From Owenweeksia hongkongensis DSM 17368 (lineage in GTDB: Bacteria; Bacteroidota; Bacteroidia; Flavobacteriales; Schleiferiaceae), in NCBI GenBank assembly GCA_945907425.1, contig CAMDTE010000004.1, positions 1-53,609 of the forward strand: a DNA stretch of 53,609 nucleotides, read 5' to 3'. The notes under the pieces were generated by a model that was not told the DNA's origin, ran no database searches, and saw nothing but the letters and a program-made list of their open reading frames with translations. Position 1 is the stretch's first letter, and the number at the start of each line of letters is the position of its first letter. Of the stretch, positions 1 through 8,782 are shown piece after piece. A program made the position numbers and the translations under genes.

Positions 1-2723
1 TACTTCTTCTTATCCAATGCCGACACTCCTTCGGTCATCCATACCGGCGCAGGAGCACCCATGAGATAGTGATCAAAAAACTCGGCCATGCGGATACTCA
101 AATCTACTTTATTGGGCCGTTTGGTTAAGTTATGATCTTCCCCGTTGTAGACCAACATCCAAACAGGTTTTTGCAACCTTCTCAACGCCATGTAGAATTC
201 AATGCTTTGCGTATAGGGCACCGCTCCGTCTGCATCGTTATGCATGATCAACAAAGGCGTTTGGACTTGATTGGCAAAAAAAACAGGGGAGTTGTCTATG
301 TATAGTTCCCGGTCTTCCCAAAGTGTTTTGCCTAAACGGCTTTGGGTTTGCTCGTATTGAAATTGCCGAGACATCCCCGAACCGTACCGTATGCCCCCGT
401 AGGCGCTCGTCATATTGGAGACGGGTGCTCCAGCCATGGCACAAACATAGCGTTGCGTTTGGGTAATTAAAAAGGCTGTTTGATACCCTCCCCAGCTTTG
501 TCCTTGGAGGGCCATTCTTTTGGGGTCGAGTCTTTTGTCTTCTCTCAAGGCAGCATCTACACCTGCATTGATGCATTGCAACGCGCTCTGGCCAGGCTTC
601 CCTATTTCGTAGACAATATCGGGCACAAAAACAGCGTACCCTCGGCTCACAAAGTACGGAATGTTAATAGTAGAGGCGCTGGGTGCCGGACTTCTGTAAC
701 CGTGCAAATCATCGGCATTTTTTTCATAGAAATAAACCAAAACGGGTATGCCCTGTGGAGTGTTTAGCTCGGCAGGAGGAGTATACAGCAATCCTTGGAG
801 ATTTTGACCCAGCGCTTTGTATTCGATCAAGCGCACTACCGGCCATATAAAATTCTTTTGCTGAGGATTGGCTTCCGTGACTGCTTTGGTGATAGATCCA
901 TCTTCTTTGACGAGCCGAAGATCGGGATATTCAGAAACGGTACTCGTTGAAAAAAGGGACGCCGCTCCCTCCTCGGCTGTTTCCCAATGATCCACATTAA
1001 AATCACCATACATCAACGTATCCATGTGGCCTGTTTTGTAATCCCATCGAGCGTACCCGCTCCTCTTGGTTGGCTCATGAAAAATTTGAATCATCCATGG
1101 TGTTTCTTCTAGGTAACGCTGTTCCGTTCTTTCTAAGAGAACTCGCCAACGTGTTTTAGAATCCCTGCCACGGCCCTGGGACAAGCAATAGGGTTTAGAT
1201 TGACCCGTAGGATCCAACGCCCATAAATCAAATGCATCGTAAACAACCAAAAGACTGTCTTTGCGCGTCCAACCTGCCACTCCGTACGCAGGGGCAACCT
1301 GGGGCATGTCGTGTTCTTCATCCACCCATGAATACCGCGTTCCAACACTGACCCTTTTGGACGTGCTGTCCTTTACATTCCATACTATGTAATGTCCTTC
1401 TTCTGGCAAAAAGGCATAGGCATATCTACCCGATGGGCTCATTTTGGGTGATTCCAACAATCCTTTTCCCAAAGGAACCGATCGTCCCGATGCCAAATGA
1501 ATGGCCTCTGCATCGACTCCATAAGGAGCTTTGAAAGTACTTTTCCATTGATACGGCTTGTAGTTCAATCGCACAGCCCAATCGTGCGTTTGATTCGGCG
1601 CCACCCTCACGTCTTGGTATTGAACGTTTCCTAGTGGCAAAAAGGACAAAGTAGCCATCGAGATTCGCGCTTTGAATGTCCTCTTTTCCTCGTCCTTTTT
1701 GCGGACTGATTGCATGGGTTGAATTTGATCATCGTGCCAAGCCCACACATCCAACCGGGCTTTTTCTTCGTCCAAAAGTGTGTCTTTGGCTAAGGTTTTT
1801 TGCACCGGTCTATACCCCATGAGCAGCCACTTTCCATTCGTCGTGAAATGCAAGGGCTCAAAGGGAGAAGGTTCGTGCAAAGGAGGTAATTTAGGGAATC
1901 CGGCCTCGAGCCAAACAGATGATTTTCCACCGGTCCATCCCGATAATTTGTATTTCTTCATCACAGCTTTTGAAGAATCTGTGGTGTGTACCCATGCTAT
2001 ATGGGTTCCTTTGGGGTGAATTCCCAGCTGAGCCACTTCTGCCATTCCATGGCCAATCTGCACAAATCCAGCAGGGGTCCACCGGAATACCTTTGCAGAG
2101 CCCTTCTTGCCTGGTTTCGTTTGCCAAGCAGCTAACGTGTTTGATTCCCGGGCCCACGCAAATTCCTTGACACGGCTAAGCGTGTCTTGGTTTTTTCCAT
2201 CCAAACTACGGACAATCAATCGGGCGTATTCCGTTTTTTTAGACTCCTTCTTTTTTGGGTTGTACGGCGAATCCAACCAGGCTACATACCCCGATGCTTT
2301 TAAAGACATGTTGCAACTTGACGCGCGCCCTAAGGTATCCACCTTGCCAGACGCCAAATGAACCAGCGCATATTTTGGCTTGGGAAAATCTTCTGATTTT
2401 ACCTTGTCCACTTTTAGCTTTCTTATGGATGCCGCTGGATGCGGAATCCGAACCAGGGCATAGGTAGATTCGCTATTGAATTCTACTGCATTTGCTCGGA
2501 ACAAAATCCATTTCTTTCCCGTGGTGACGGAGATGATCTCTGTTCTTCCATCTCCAACTTGGGGCGTAACAACAGCCGCCGCGTAATGACCGTTTGGACT
2601 CAAAACCCTGGCCTCCAATCGATGCCATCCATCGTAGTCTGCATGAGTCAACGGCCTTACTTGCGCCTCTGCAAGAGAGCAGAATAATGCCCCTGCAAAA
2701 AAGAAATGCCAAGCGCTTTTCAT
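1..2723 (-). CDS. Secreted S9-family (prolyl oligopeptidase) serine peptidase, 3' end at window edge
   Basis: Reading the minus strand from the ATG at 2723 gives about 907 residues with no stop; the last partial codon is TA, so the stop may lie exactly at the edge. The N-terminus (MKSAWHFFFAGALFCSLAEAQ) is a Sec signal peptide ending at a typical Bacteroidota ...A-Q site, so the enzyme is exported. The first two thirds read as a beta-propeller-like region; the last third is an alpha/beta-hydrolase with the nucleophile motif GQSWGG (Ser743), the acid in HNDADGAV (Asp832) and the base in EDHN (His864). The triad is therefore intact. Family knowledge: S9 enzymes trim proline- or alanine-containing peptides in the periplasm or outside the cell; the substrate here is unknown. 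It starts 6 bases after yebC and is the last gene of the mrp-kor operon as far as visible. Several overlapping short ORFs in other frames are shadows of it. Confidence 0.9.
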   Translation of the reverse strand, partial: MKSAWHFFFAGALFCSLAEAQVRPLTHADYDGWHRLEARVLSPNGHYAAAVVTPQVGDGRTEIISVTTGKKWILFRANAVEFNSESTYALVRIPHPAASIRKLKVDKVKSEDFPKPKYALVHLASGKVDTLGRASSCNMSLKASGYVAWLDSPYNPKKKESKKTEYARLIVRSLDGKNQDTLSRVKEFAWARESNTLAAWQTKPGKKGSAKVFRWTPAGFVQIGHGMAEVAQLGIHPKGTHIAWVHTTDSSKAVMKKYKLSGWTGGKSSVWLEAGFPKLPPLHEPSPFEPLHFTTNGKWLLMGYRPVQKTLAKDTLLDEEKARLDVWAWHDDQIQPMQSVRKKDEEKRTFKARISMATLSFLPLGNVQYQDVRVAPNQTHDWAVRLNYKPYQWKSTFKAPYGVDAEAIHLASGRSVPLGKGLLESPKMSPSGRYAYAFLPEEGHYIVWNVKDSTSKRVSVGTRYSWVDEEHDMPQVAPAYGVAGWTRKDSLLVVYDAFDLWALDPTGQSKPYCLSQGRGRDSKTRWRVLLERTEQRYLEETPWMIQIFHEPTKRSGYARWDYKTGHMDTLMYGDFNVDHWETAEEGAASLFSTSTVSEYPDLRLVKEDGSITKAVTEANPQQKNFIWPVVRLIEYKALGQNLQGLLYTPPAELNTPQGIPVLVYFYEKNADDLHGYRSPAPSASTINIPYFVSRGYAVFVPDIVYEIGKPGQSALQCINAGVDAALREDKRLDPKRMALQGQSWGGYQTAFLITQTQRYVCAMAGAPVSNMTSAYGGIRYGSGMSRQFQYEQTQSRLGKTLWEDRELYIDNSPVFFANQVQTPLLIMHNDADGAVPYTQSIEFYMALRRLQKPVWMLVYNGEDHNLTKRPNKVDLSIRMAEFFDHYLMGAPAPVWMTEGVSALDKKK

Positions 2724-2729
2724 GCGGCT

Positions 2730-3461
2730 TTATATAGCGACCATGGTGTGGTATACCGCTTGTACATCTTCGTCTTCTTCTAGTTTCTCTATTAATTTCT
2801 CCACATCAACGACATCCGTCCCTGACAATTCTTTGGTATCCATCGGCAGTCGTTCAAATCCAGAAGACAAGACACTTAATCCGCGCTCTTCCAACGCTTT
2901 CTGGATATTTCCGAATTCTTCAAAGGGTGCAAACAGCACAAAGTACTCGGCTCCCGTTTCCTCGTCTTGCTCCACAAAAACTTCCTCCACGCCGTAGTCG
3001 ATCATGTCCAACTCGAATTCTTCCAATTCCACACTGGGACGCGCTAGTTTGAATTGGCATTTGCGCTCAAAAAGGAACTCCACAGAGCCGCTTGTTCCCA
3101 AACTTCCGTTGCACTTGTTAAAATAAGATCGGACGTTACCCACGGTTCGGGTGGCATTGTCGGTGGCCGTTTCAATCAACACGGCAATGCCATGAGGTGC
3201 ATATCCTTCGTACACCATTTCCTTGTAGTCTGCCTGGTCTTTAGAAATGGCTCTTTTAATGGCCCGTTCCACATTGTCTTTAGGCATGTTTGCGTCCCGT
3301 GCGTTCTGCATAAGTGCCTTTAACCGGCTGTTGGCTTCGGGGCTAGGCCCCGAAGCCTTAACAGACATGATGATGTCTTTGGAAATCCTTGTAAACGTTT
3401 TGGCCATATTGGCCCAACGCTTCATTTTTCTGTTTTTTCTGTACTCAAACGCTCTTCCCAT
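2730..3461 (-). CDS. yebC: YebC/PmpR/TACO1-family protein
   Basis: A 243-residue protein beginning MGRAFEYRKNRKMKRW, the near-universal start of the YebC family; an in-frame upstream extension of 20 residues lacks conservation and would run into korB, so I start at 3461. The conserved segment SGPSPEANSRL followed by a run of acidic residues in the C-terminal domains (EEVFVEQDEE) fits the three-domain YebC fold. The family was long annotated as transcriptional regulators; more recent work links members to relief of ribosome stalling at proline-rich stretches, and I cannot tell which role applies here. It lies 41 bases downstream of korB and 6 bases upstream of the S9 peptidase, within the same minus-strand operon. 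Confidence 0.93.
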   Translation of the reverse strand: MGRAFEYRKNRKMKRWANMAKTFTRISKDIIMSVKASGPSPEANSRLKALMQNARDANMPKDNVERAIKRAISKDQADYKEMVYEGYAPHGIAVLIETATDNATRTVGNVRSYFNKCNGSLGTSGSVEFLFERKCQFKLARPSVELEEFELDMIDYGVEEVFVEQDEETGAEYFVLFAPFEEFGNIQKALEERGLSVLSSGFERLPMDTKELSGTDVVDVEKLIEKLEEDEDVQAVYHTMVAI

Positions 3462-3502
3462 AAGGACAAATTTAATGGATTCGCTAGTAGTTGGCTTATA
3501 CT

Positions 3503-4480
3503 TTATTCCGATTGGATCCATGTGCGCGAACCCTGAAGGAGTTGCTCAATGCTCTCCGCTTTTTTATCGGACGAAAGGTTTTGCGCCAAGGATTGAAAAG
3601 AGGGTCTGTTTTCTGCGTATAATACCCCAAACGGTCTGATTTCTTGGTGCATCCTAGCCAATAAGTGTGCTTTTATAGGATCCTTTTCATCGTGTATCCA
3701 TAAATCATCGTGTGAATATCCATCCGACAGATTCACTGTGCGCGGGGTGAATCCATCGAGCCGTATACCCATAGAATTTTCTATTCCAAACAAGAGGGGT
3801 TGTCCATGGGTTAAGTAAACGCTGTGGTGGGCACGGGATTCTTTCTCTGTAAATAAATGGAAGGCGCCGTCATTGAACACATTGCAGTTTTGGTAAATTT
3901 CCAAAAAAGCGCTTCCGCTGTGTTCGTGCGCTCTAATCATCATCAGTCGTAAATGCTCCGGATCCCGATCCATCGCTCGTGCGACAAAAGAGGCTCCGGC
4001 CCCAAGAGCTAAAGCAGGAGGCATGAAAGGGCTTCCCAGCGCTCCATCAGGGCTGGATTTAGACACTTGACCTTCCGGGCTGGTCGGGCTGACTTGTCCT
4101 TTGGTGAGGCCGTAAATCTCGTTATTGAACAATAAAATGGGTGCTTTGACATTTCGTCGGAGTAAATGAATCAAATGATTTCCTCCAATAGAGAGCGCAT
4201 CCCCGTCCCCCGTGACAATCCATACATCCAAATCGGGCCGCGCCAAAACCAAGCCAGTCACAAAGGCTGTGGCTCTTCCGTGAATAGAGTGAACCCCAAA
4301 GGTATTTACATAATAAGGCAACCGACTGGAACAGCCGATTCCACTCACTACCACGGTTTTGTGTCGGGGCAATTCCAGATGTGCCAAAACCGTATGGAAT
4401 TGTTTCAATACAGAATAATCACCGCAACCTGGACACCAACGCACTTCCTGGTCCGATGCGTAATCGCGCGGGTTAGCCAT
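3503..4480 (-). CDS. korB: 2-oxoacid:ferredoxin oxidoreductase, beta (TPP-binding) subunit
   Basis: A 325-residue beta subunit of the enzyme that oxidatively decarboxylates a 2-oxoacid (most likely 2-oxoglutarate) to the acyl-CoA while reducing ferredoxin. The N-terminal CPGCGD (Cys16, Cys19), GIGCSS (Cys50) and a later YQNCNVF give the four cysteines that hold the [4Fe-4S] cluster in this family. GDGDALSIGGNH followed by NNEIYGLTKGQ is the thiamine-diphosphate/Mg motif. Its start codon overlaps the end of korA by 8 bases, which indicates translational coupling and 1:1 assembly. The choice of 2-oxoglutarate over pyruvate is from the two-subunit architecture (fused gamma-alpha plus beta without a delta ferredoxin subunit) and is inference. 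Confidence 0.92.
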   Translation of the reverse strand: MANPRDYASDQEVRWCPGCGDYSVLKQFHTVLAHLELPRHKTVVVSGIGCSSRLPYYVNTFGVHSIHGRATAFVTGLVLARPDLDVWIVTGDGDALSIGGNHLIHLLRRNVKAPILLFNNEIYGLTKGQVSPTSPEGQVSKSSPDGALGSPFMPPALALGAGASFVARAMDRDPEHLRLMMIRAHEHSGSAFLEIYQNCNVFNDGAFHLFTEKESRAHHSVYLTHGQPLLFGIENSMGIRLDGFTPRTVNLSDGYSHDDLWIHDEKDPIKAHLLARMHQEIRPFGVLYAENRPSFQSLAQNLSSDKKAESIEQLLQGSRTWIQSE

Positions 4481-6314
4481 GTTGAATTGCTTGTAAGTGT
4501 GTTTTCAATGCGGATTTCAATTCGGCTTCTTCAAAGGGTTGACCTTGAATTTTGGTCAATCGATGGGCATCGATCAAATAGGTAGATCGGATAAGATTCA
4601 CCAATTGTCCATGATTCAGTTCGGCGACTACTACTCTTTTGAACCCTCGTAAAATATTTCCAAAATCCTCCGGTAAGGGATGGATATGGCGAAGGTGCAC
4701 ATGTTCAATCGAATAGTGTTTGCCTTGCAATTTTTCCACAACCGCTTTGATGGATCCATACGTACCTCCCCAACCCACTACCAGTAAGTCGCCAGAATTA
4801 TTGCCGCTGTCCGTTTGCGTCGGTGAATAAAAACGGGTAGCCGCTTGCACCTTTGCCGCTCGTGCCATCACCATTTCCTCGTGATTGGCAGGGTCGTATG
4901 AAATATTTCCGGTATTCTTCTCCTTTTCAAGACCACCAATGCGGTGCTCCAATCCTTCTTGACCAGGGCACGCCCACGGCCTAACACCAAAAGCGTCGCG
5001 CACAAAGGGCTCAAAGGGATTTCCATCTGCCGGTGTTCCATCCACCATCGGTGGAGCAATCGAAGGAAGTTCGTCTTCAGAAGGAATCAACCACGCTTCT
5101 GCACTGTTGGAAATGTATCCGTCCGACAATACCATCACAGGGGTCATGGCTTCCAAGGCAATTTTAGCAGCTAAAAAAACCGTTTCAAACGCATCCGTAG
5201 CAGAACGCGCCGCCAATACGGGCATTTGTGCCTCGCCGTGTCGTCCATACAGCGCCTGCATGAGATCGCTTTGTTCTGTTTTTGTCGGCAACCCCGTACT
5301 GGGCCCACCTCTTTGAACATTGATAACAACCAAAGGCAATTCCAAAGTCACAGCGAATCCCAAGGCCTCACTTTTTAAACTGATGCCTGGACCCGACGAC
5401 GCAGTAGCTGCAAGAGATCCGCCGAATGCCGCACCCAAAGCAGCGACTGCCGCTGCAATTTCATCCTCTGCTTGGAAAGTCAAACAATCGGAATTTCTAT
5501 GACGGGCTAGCTCGTGCAAGATGTCTGATGCTGGCGTAATGGGGTACCCAGCAAAAAACAAAGGGCGATTGGCTTTTTTTGCGGCAACCATCAATGCAAG
5601 CGCAACGGCTTGGTTTCCAACCAAGGTCCGATAAACGCCTGGCGCAGGAGTAGCTCTTGAGACTTCGGTTTTGAAGGCAGCTAGTTCCATGGTTTCCGCC
5701 AAGCCATATCCCGCACGGAAAGCCATTTGATTGGCCTCAAGCACATTCTTCGATTTGGCTAATTTTTCTTGAATATACTTTTCAAAATCTTGGGCAGGAC
5801 GTTGGTACATCCAAGCAAGCAAGCCCAAAACATACATGTTTTTTGTTCTGTTTTTTTCAGCGGTGCCTAGAGGCAATTCCAACAGTGCTGCTTGAACGTT
5901 TTTCTTGATGTCGACTGAGATTACCCGCTGAGATGCTCGGGCTTCCGCCAAGGGCTCTGCGCCGTTATCATATCCTGCCAACGCGAGGTTGCGGCCATCA
6001 AACCCGCTTTCATTGGCAATTAAAATACCATCGGGTTTCAGGTGCCCTGCATACTTTTTGTACGCGGCCGCATTCATCACCACCAACACATCGGCCTTAT
6101 CTCCCGCCGTGTACACGGACTCCCCTCCAAATTGGAGCTTGAATCCCGATACGCCGGGGACCGTTCCCTGGGGTGCTCTAATTTCGGCTGGGAAATCACT
6201 GAATGTACTCACTGAATGCCCTGCTTCTGCTGATTTTTGTGCAAATGCGTTGCCAATCAACTGAATACCGTCTCCGGAATCGCCAGCAAACAATACGGTG
6301 ACCTCAGATTGCAT
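4473..6314 (-). CDS. korA: 2-oxoacid:ferredoxin oxidoreductase, fused gamma-alpha subunit
   Basis: A 613-residue protein with the gamma domain first (residues about 1-190: FAGDSGDGIQ, then FPAEIRAPQGT) and the alpha pyrimidine-binding domain after it (FAGYPITPASDIL near residue 255; GPGISLKSEALG; QRGGPSTGLPTKTEQ). The C-terminal part (VVGWGGTYGSIKAVVE) is the transketolase C-terminal-like domain. This gamma-alpha fusion is common for KorA in Bacteroidota and many aerobes. It pairs with the overlapping korB. It also overlaps the preceding nifU-type gene by 11 bases. In Flavobacteriia such enzymes act in the TCA cycle as a CoA- and ferredoxin-dependent route from 2-oxoglutarate to succinyl-CoA. 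Confidence 0.92.
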   Translation of the reverse strand: MQSEVTVLFAGDSGDGIQLIGNAFAQKSAEAGHSVSTFSDFPAEIRAPQGTVPGVSGFKLQFGGESVYTAGDKADVLVVMNAAAYKKYAGHLKPDGILIANESGFDGRNLALAGYDNGAEPLAEARASQRVISVDIKKNVQAALLELPLGTAEKNRTKNMYVLGLLAWMYQRPAQDFEKYIQEKLAKSKNVLEANQMAFRAGYGLAETMELAAFKTEVSRATPAPGVYRTLVGNQAVALALMVAAKKANRPLFFAGYPITPASDILHELARHRNSDCLTFQAEDEIAAAVAALGAAFGGSLAATASSGPGISLKSEALGFAVTLELPLVVINVQRGGPSTGLPTKTEQSDLMQALYGRHGEAQMPVLAARSATDAFETVFLAAKIALEAMTPVMVLSDGYISNSAEAWLIPSEDELPSIAPPMVDGTPADGNPFEPFVRDAFGVRPWACPGQEGLEHRIGGLEKEKNTGNISYDPANHEEMVMARAAKVQAATRFYSPTQTDSGNNSGDLLVVGWGGTYGSIKAVVEKLQGKHYSIEHVHLRHIHPLPEDFGNILRGFKRVVVAELNHGQLVNLIRSTYLIDAHRLTKIQGQPFEEAELKSALKTHLQAIQHG

Positions 6315-6561
6315 GGGGCTTTCCTGCTGTATTTTCCACTCTCACCACTTCCGGTGCGTATTTCTTCACTGTCATTTCCACTCCGGAAGTCAATGTCATT
6401 TGATTGACAGAACAACCCTTGCAGGCCCCGTGCAGTTGCACTTGCACCACATTCTCTGGAGTAATGCACACAAGCGAAATATCCCCGCCATCGTTCAACA
6501 AAAAGGGACGAATCTCATTCAAAGCATATTGCACTCGTTCCTCCAAGGTCATATTTGTCAT
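6304..6561 (-). CDS. NifU C-terminal-domain (Nfu) Fe-S carrier
   Basis: An 85-residue stand-alone Nfu domain. The core LNDGGDISLV and the GACKGCSVNQMTL motif with CxxC are the family signature; the two cysteines bind a [4Fe-4S] cluster at a dimer interface and pass it to client enzymes. The start ATG overlaps the mrp stop (ATGA), and its 3' end overlaps korA by 11 bases. Sitting between an Mrp ATPase and a [4Fe-4S] oxidoreductase, it is likely a cluster donor for KorB among others (inference from context). Confidence 0.92.
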   Translation of the reverse strand: MTNMTLEERVQYALNEIRPFLLNDGGDISLVCITPENVVQVQLHGACKGCSVNQMTLTSGVEMTVKKYAPEVVRVENTAGKPHAI

Positions 6562-7682
6562 GCTTTAGAACATCCAGCCATCGTTGTAATACGAACAGCC
6601 TCTGTGGGGGGTAAATTTTCAACTCTGGCCGCTAAGGAAGTAATGACATTTTTTGCGACATCCATAAATGCTTGCGGCACGAGTCCTGAGGTTTGGAGAG
6701 CAGCCGGTCTGCCGACATCTCCCGCCTCTCGGATACTCTGCACCAACGGGATTTCTCCCAAAAAGGGCACGTTGACTTCATTGCTCAAGTGGCGTGCCCC
6801 GCCTTTTCCAAAAATGAAATATTTGTTTTCTGGAAGTTCAACGGGAGAGAAATAAGCCATGTTTTCCACAATACCCAACACGGGCACTGCAATTGCCTCC
6901 ATTCGGAACATACCGACTCCTTTGCGGGCATCTGCTAAGGCCACAGCTTGTGGAGTGCTGACAACCACTGCTCCTGTTACGGGAACGGCCTGCACTATAC
7001 TCAAATGAATATCTCCTGTGCCTGGCGGCAAATCCAATAATAAGAAGTCCAATGTGCCCCAATGAGTATCTCTTACCATCTGCGTTAATGCTTTGGTCGC
7101 CATGGGTCCACGCCAAACAACAGCCTGTTCCGTACCCGCAAAAAATCCAATACTCATCAGCTTTACGCCATACGCCTCCACGGGATCCATTTTACGGACA
7201 CCCTCCACTTCAATGCTGCCTGGCTTTTCCGTAACTGCATCAAACATCATGGGCATGGAAGGGCCATAGATGTCTGCATCCACAATACCTACCTTGAAAC
7301 CCATAGATGTCAAGGCTATCGCCAAATTTGCGGTCACCGTACTTTTTCCTACTCCTCCTTTGCCAGAAGCGATAGCAATGATGTGCCCTACTCCCGCAAT
7401 GGCTTCTCCACGGATTCTTTGGTTTTCTGGCTCCGCGGGCGCAACCACTGTTGTGTTGATTTTTATTTTTGCCTTCTCGTTCACCAAGGAATGGATAGCT
7501 TTTAAAATTTCAACCTCCAACTTTTTCTTGCTGTGCAAAGCAGCCACATCGGAAATGACATCCACAATCACCTCGTCACCAAACACCTGGACATTTTGAA
7601 TATGACCATTGGCGACCAAGTTGGCACGACCACTCGCCGATGCAACCGAGGAAAGGGCTTCTAAGATTTTGTTGCGATCCAC
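6558..7682 (-). CDS. mrp: Mrp/ApbC-family P-loop ATPase, Fe-S carrier type, with a single cysteine
   Basis: A 374-residue protein with an N-terminal MIP18/DUF59-like domain (about residues 1-85) and a C-terminal MinD/ParA-type ATPase. The deviant Walker A is SGKGGVGKST; IVDADIYGPSMPMMF and LLLDLPPGTGD are the switch and Walker B regions. The start is GTG (7682), supported by a TAnnTTTG element 19 bases upstream. Unlike the E. coli and eukaryotic Mrp/NBP35 proteins, it has no CxxC; the only cysteine in the whole translation is near the end (AGCSKA). It heads an operon with an Nfu domain that does carry CxxC. Confidence 0.93.
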   Translation of the reverse strand: MDRNKILEALSSVASASGRANLVANGHIQNVQVFGDEVIVDVISDVAALHSKKKLEVEILKAIHSLVNEKAKIKINTTVVAPAEPENQRIRGEAIAGVGHIIAIASGKGGVGKSTVTANLAIALTSMGFKVGIVDADIYGPSMPMMFDAVTEKPGSIEVEGVRKMDPVEAYGVKLMSIGFFAGTEQAVVWRGPMATKALTQMVRDTHWGTLDFLLLDLPPGTGDIHLSIVQAVPVTGAVVVSTPQAVALADARKGVGMFRMEAIAVPVLGIVENMAYFSPVELPENKYFIFGKGGARHLSNEVNVPFLGEIPLVQSIREAGDVGRPAALQTSGLVPQAFMDVAKNVITSLAARVENLPPTEAVRITTMAGCSKA

Positions 7683-7701
7683 AAGATACTATTTTGGATA
7701 G

Positions 7702-7709
7702 CAAAGGTA
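7702..7709 (-). promoter_or_regulatory. Bacteroidota -7 element (TACCTTTG) for the mrp-kor operon
   Basis: The minus strand reads TACCTTTG, an exact match to the TAnnTTTG element of the Bacteroidota primary sigma factor, 19 bases before the GTG start of mrp. No clear TTTG -33 box is found 19-21 bases upstream. The 53-base space between rlmN and mrp otherwise holds nothing recognisable. Confidence 0.5.
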
Positions 7710-7735
7710 CGCTCAGATTGTACGTCTTGGACGAC

Positions 7736-8782
7736 TTACATCGCTTGTTTGTTGGCCAGTTGCCCACACGCCGCATCGATATCCTTGCCTCGGGATTGCC
7801 TTATTTTAGCGACAACGCCAATAGCCCCTAGTGCCAAAGCGTAGGACTCCAGCACCTTTGGATCCGCCTGTTGAAAACGCTCTTCTCCAATGGCATTGTA
7901 TTCGATGAGATTGACCTTGCTGATCACTTTTTTACACACATTCACTAAGGCTTGAATGTCCTCTGGCCCATCGTTGATGCCTTTCCATACTACGTATTCA
8001 AAAGTGATTCTTCTGCGCGTGGTTTTATACCAATACTGCAACGAGTCCACTAATTCTTCGATGGGTGAAACTTCGTTAATGGGCATGATTTGGGAACGCA
8101 CCTCGTTGCGCGCAGAATGCAAACTCACGGCCAGGTTAAACTTCACACCGTCATCGGCCATCTTTCGAATCATTTTTGGCAGTCCAACCGTGCTCAGAGT
8201 AATCCTTTTGGGTGAGAGGCCCAGTCCATCGGGAGAAGTAATCTTTTCAATCGCCGAGAGCACATTGTTGTAATTTAGCAATGGCTCCCCCATTCCCATA
8301 AAAACGATGTTGGTCAAGGGACGCTGAAAAAATTCCATTCCTTGACGATGAATGGTTAACACCTGATCAAAAATCTCCTGCGGTTCCAGATTACGCATTC
8401 GTTTGAGGCGAGCTGTAGCGCAAAAGGCGCAATTCAAGCTACAGCCCACTTGGGAGGAAACACAGGCTGTTATTCGTTTTTCGGTAGGAATCAAAACACT
8501 TTCGACAATCAAGCCATCGTGCAATTTCACGCCATTTTTCAATGTTCCGTCCGTGCTTCTTTGCAGAGTGTCAACCTGCAAGAGCTTAAACTCAAACGAA
8601 GATTCCAATAGGGCGCGCGTCGACTTGCTGAGATTCGTCATGCCTTCAAACGAATGCACGCCTTTGGCCCAAAGCCAATCGTATACTTGCTTCGCCCGGA
8701 ATGCCTTGTCTCCTCTTTCGATGAAAAAGGCAGTCAATTCATCACTGGATAAGGAGCGGATATCCTTTTTTATTGCGTTCAT
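7736..8782 (-). CDS. rlmN: 23S rRNA (adenine2503-C2)/tRNA methyltransferase RlmN
   Basis: A 348-residue radical-SAM methyltransferase that makes 2-methyladenosine at A2503 of 23S rRNA and at A37 of some tRNAs. The cluster motif is CSLNCAFC (CxxxCxxC); the methyl-carrying cysteine is expected in the C-terminal AACGQLAN. GMGEPLLNY is the SAM-binding GEP motif. Length and motif order are those of the complete family. Its ATG overlaps the stop of the upstream 539-codon gene by 4 bases, so the two are co-translated. Confidence 0.95.
   Translation of the reverse strand: MNAIKKDIRSLSSDELTAFFIERGDKAFRAKQVYDWLWAKGVHSFEGMTNLSKSTRALLESSFEFKLLQVDTLQRSTDGTLKNGVKLHDGLIVESVLIPTEKRITACVSSQVGCSLNCAFCATARLKRMRNLEPQEIFDQVLTIHRQGMEFFQRPLTNIVFMGMGEPLLNYNNVLSAIEKITSPDGLGLSPKRITLSTVGLPKMIRKMADDGVKFNLAVSLHSARNEVRSQIMPINEVSPIEELVDSLQYWYKTTRRRITFEYVVWKGINDGPEDIQALVNVCKKVISKVNLIEYNAIGEERFQQADPKVLESYALALGAIGVVAKIRQSRGKDIDAACGQLANKQAM

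Noticed and set aside
6298-6855. 185-codon plus-strand ORF across the nifU/mrp junction
   Set aside because: Opposite two clear overlapping genes; composition typical of antisense translation.
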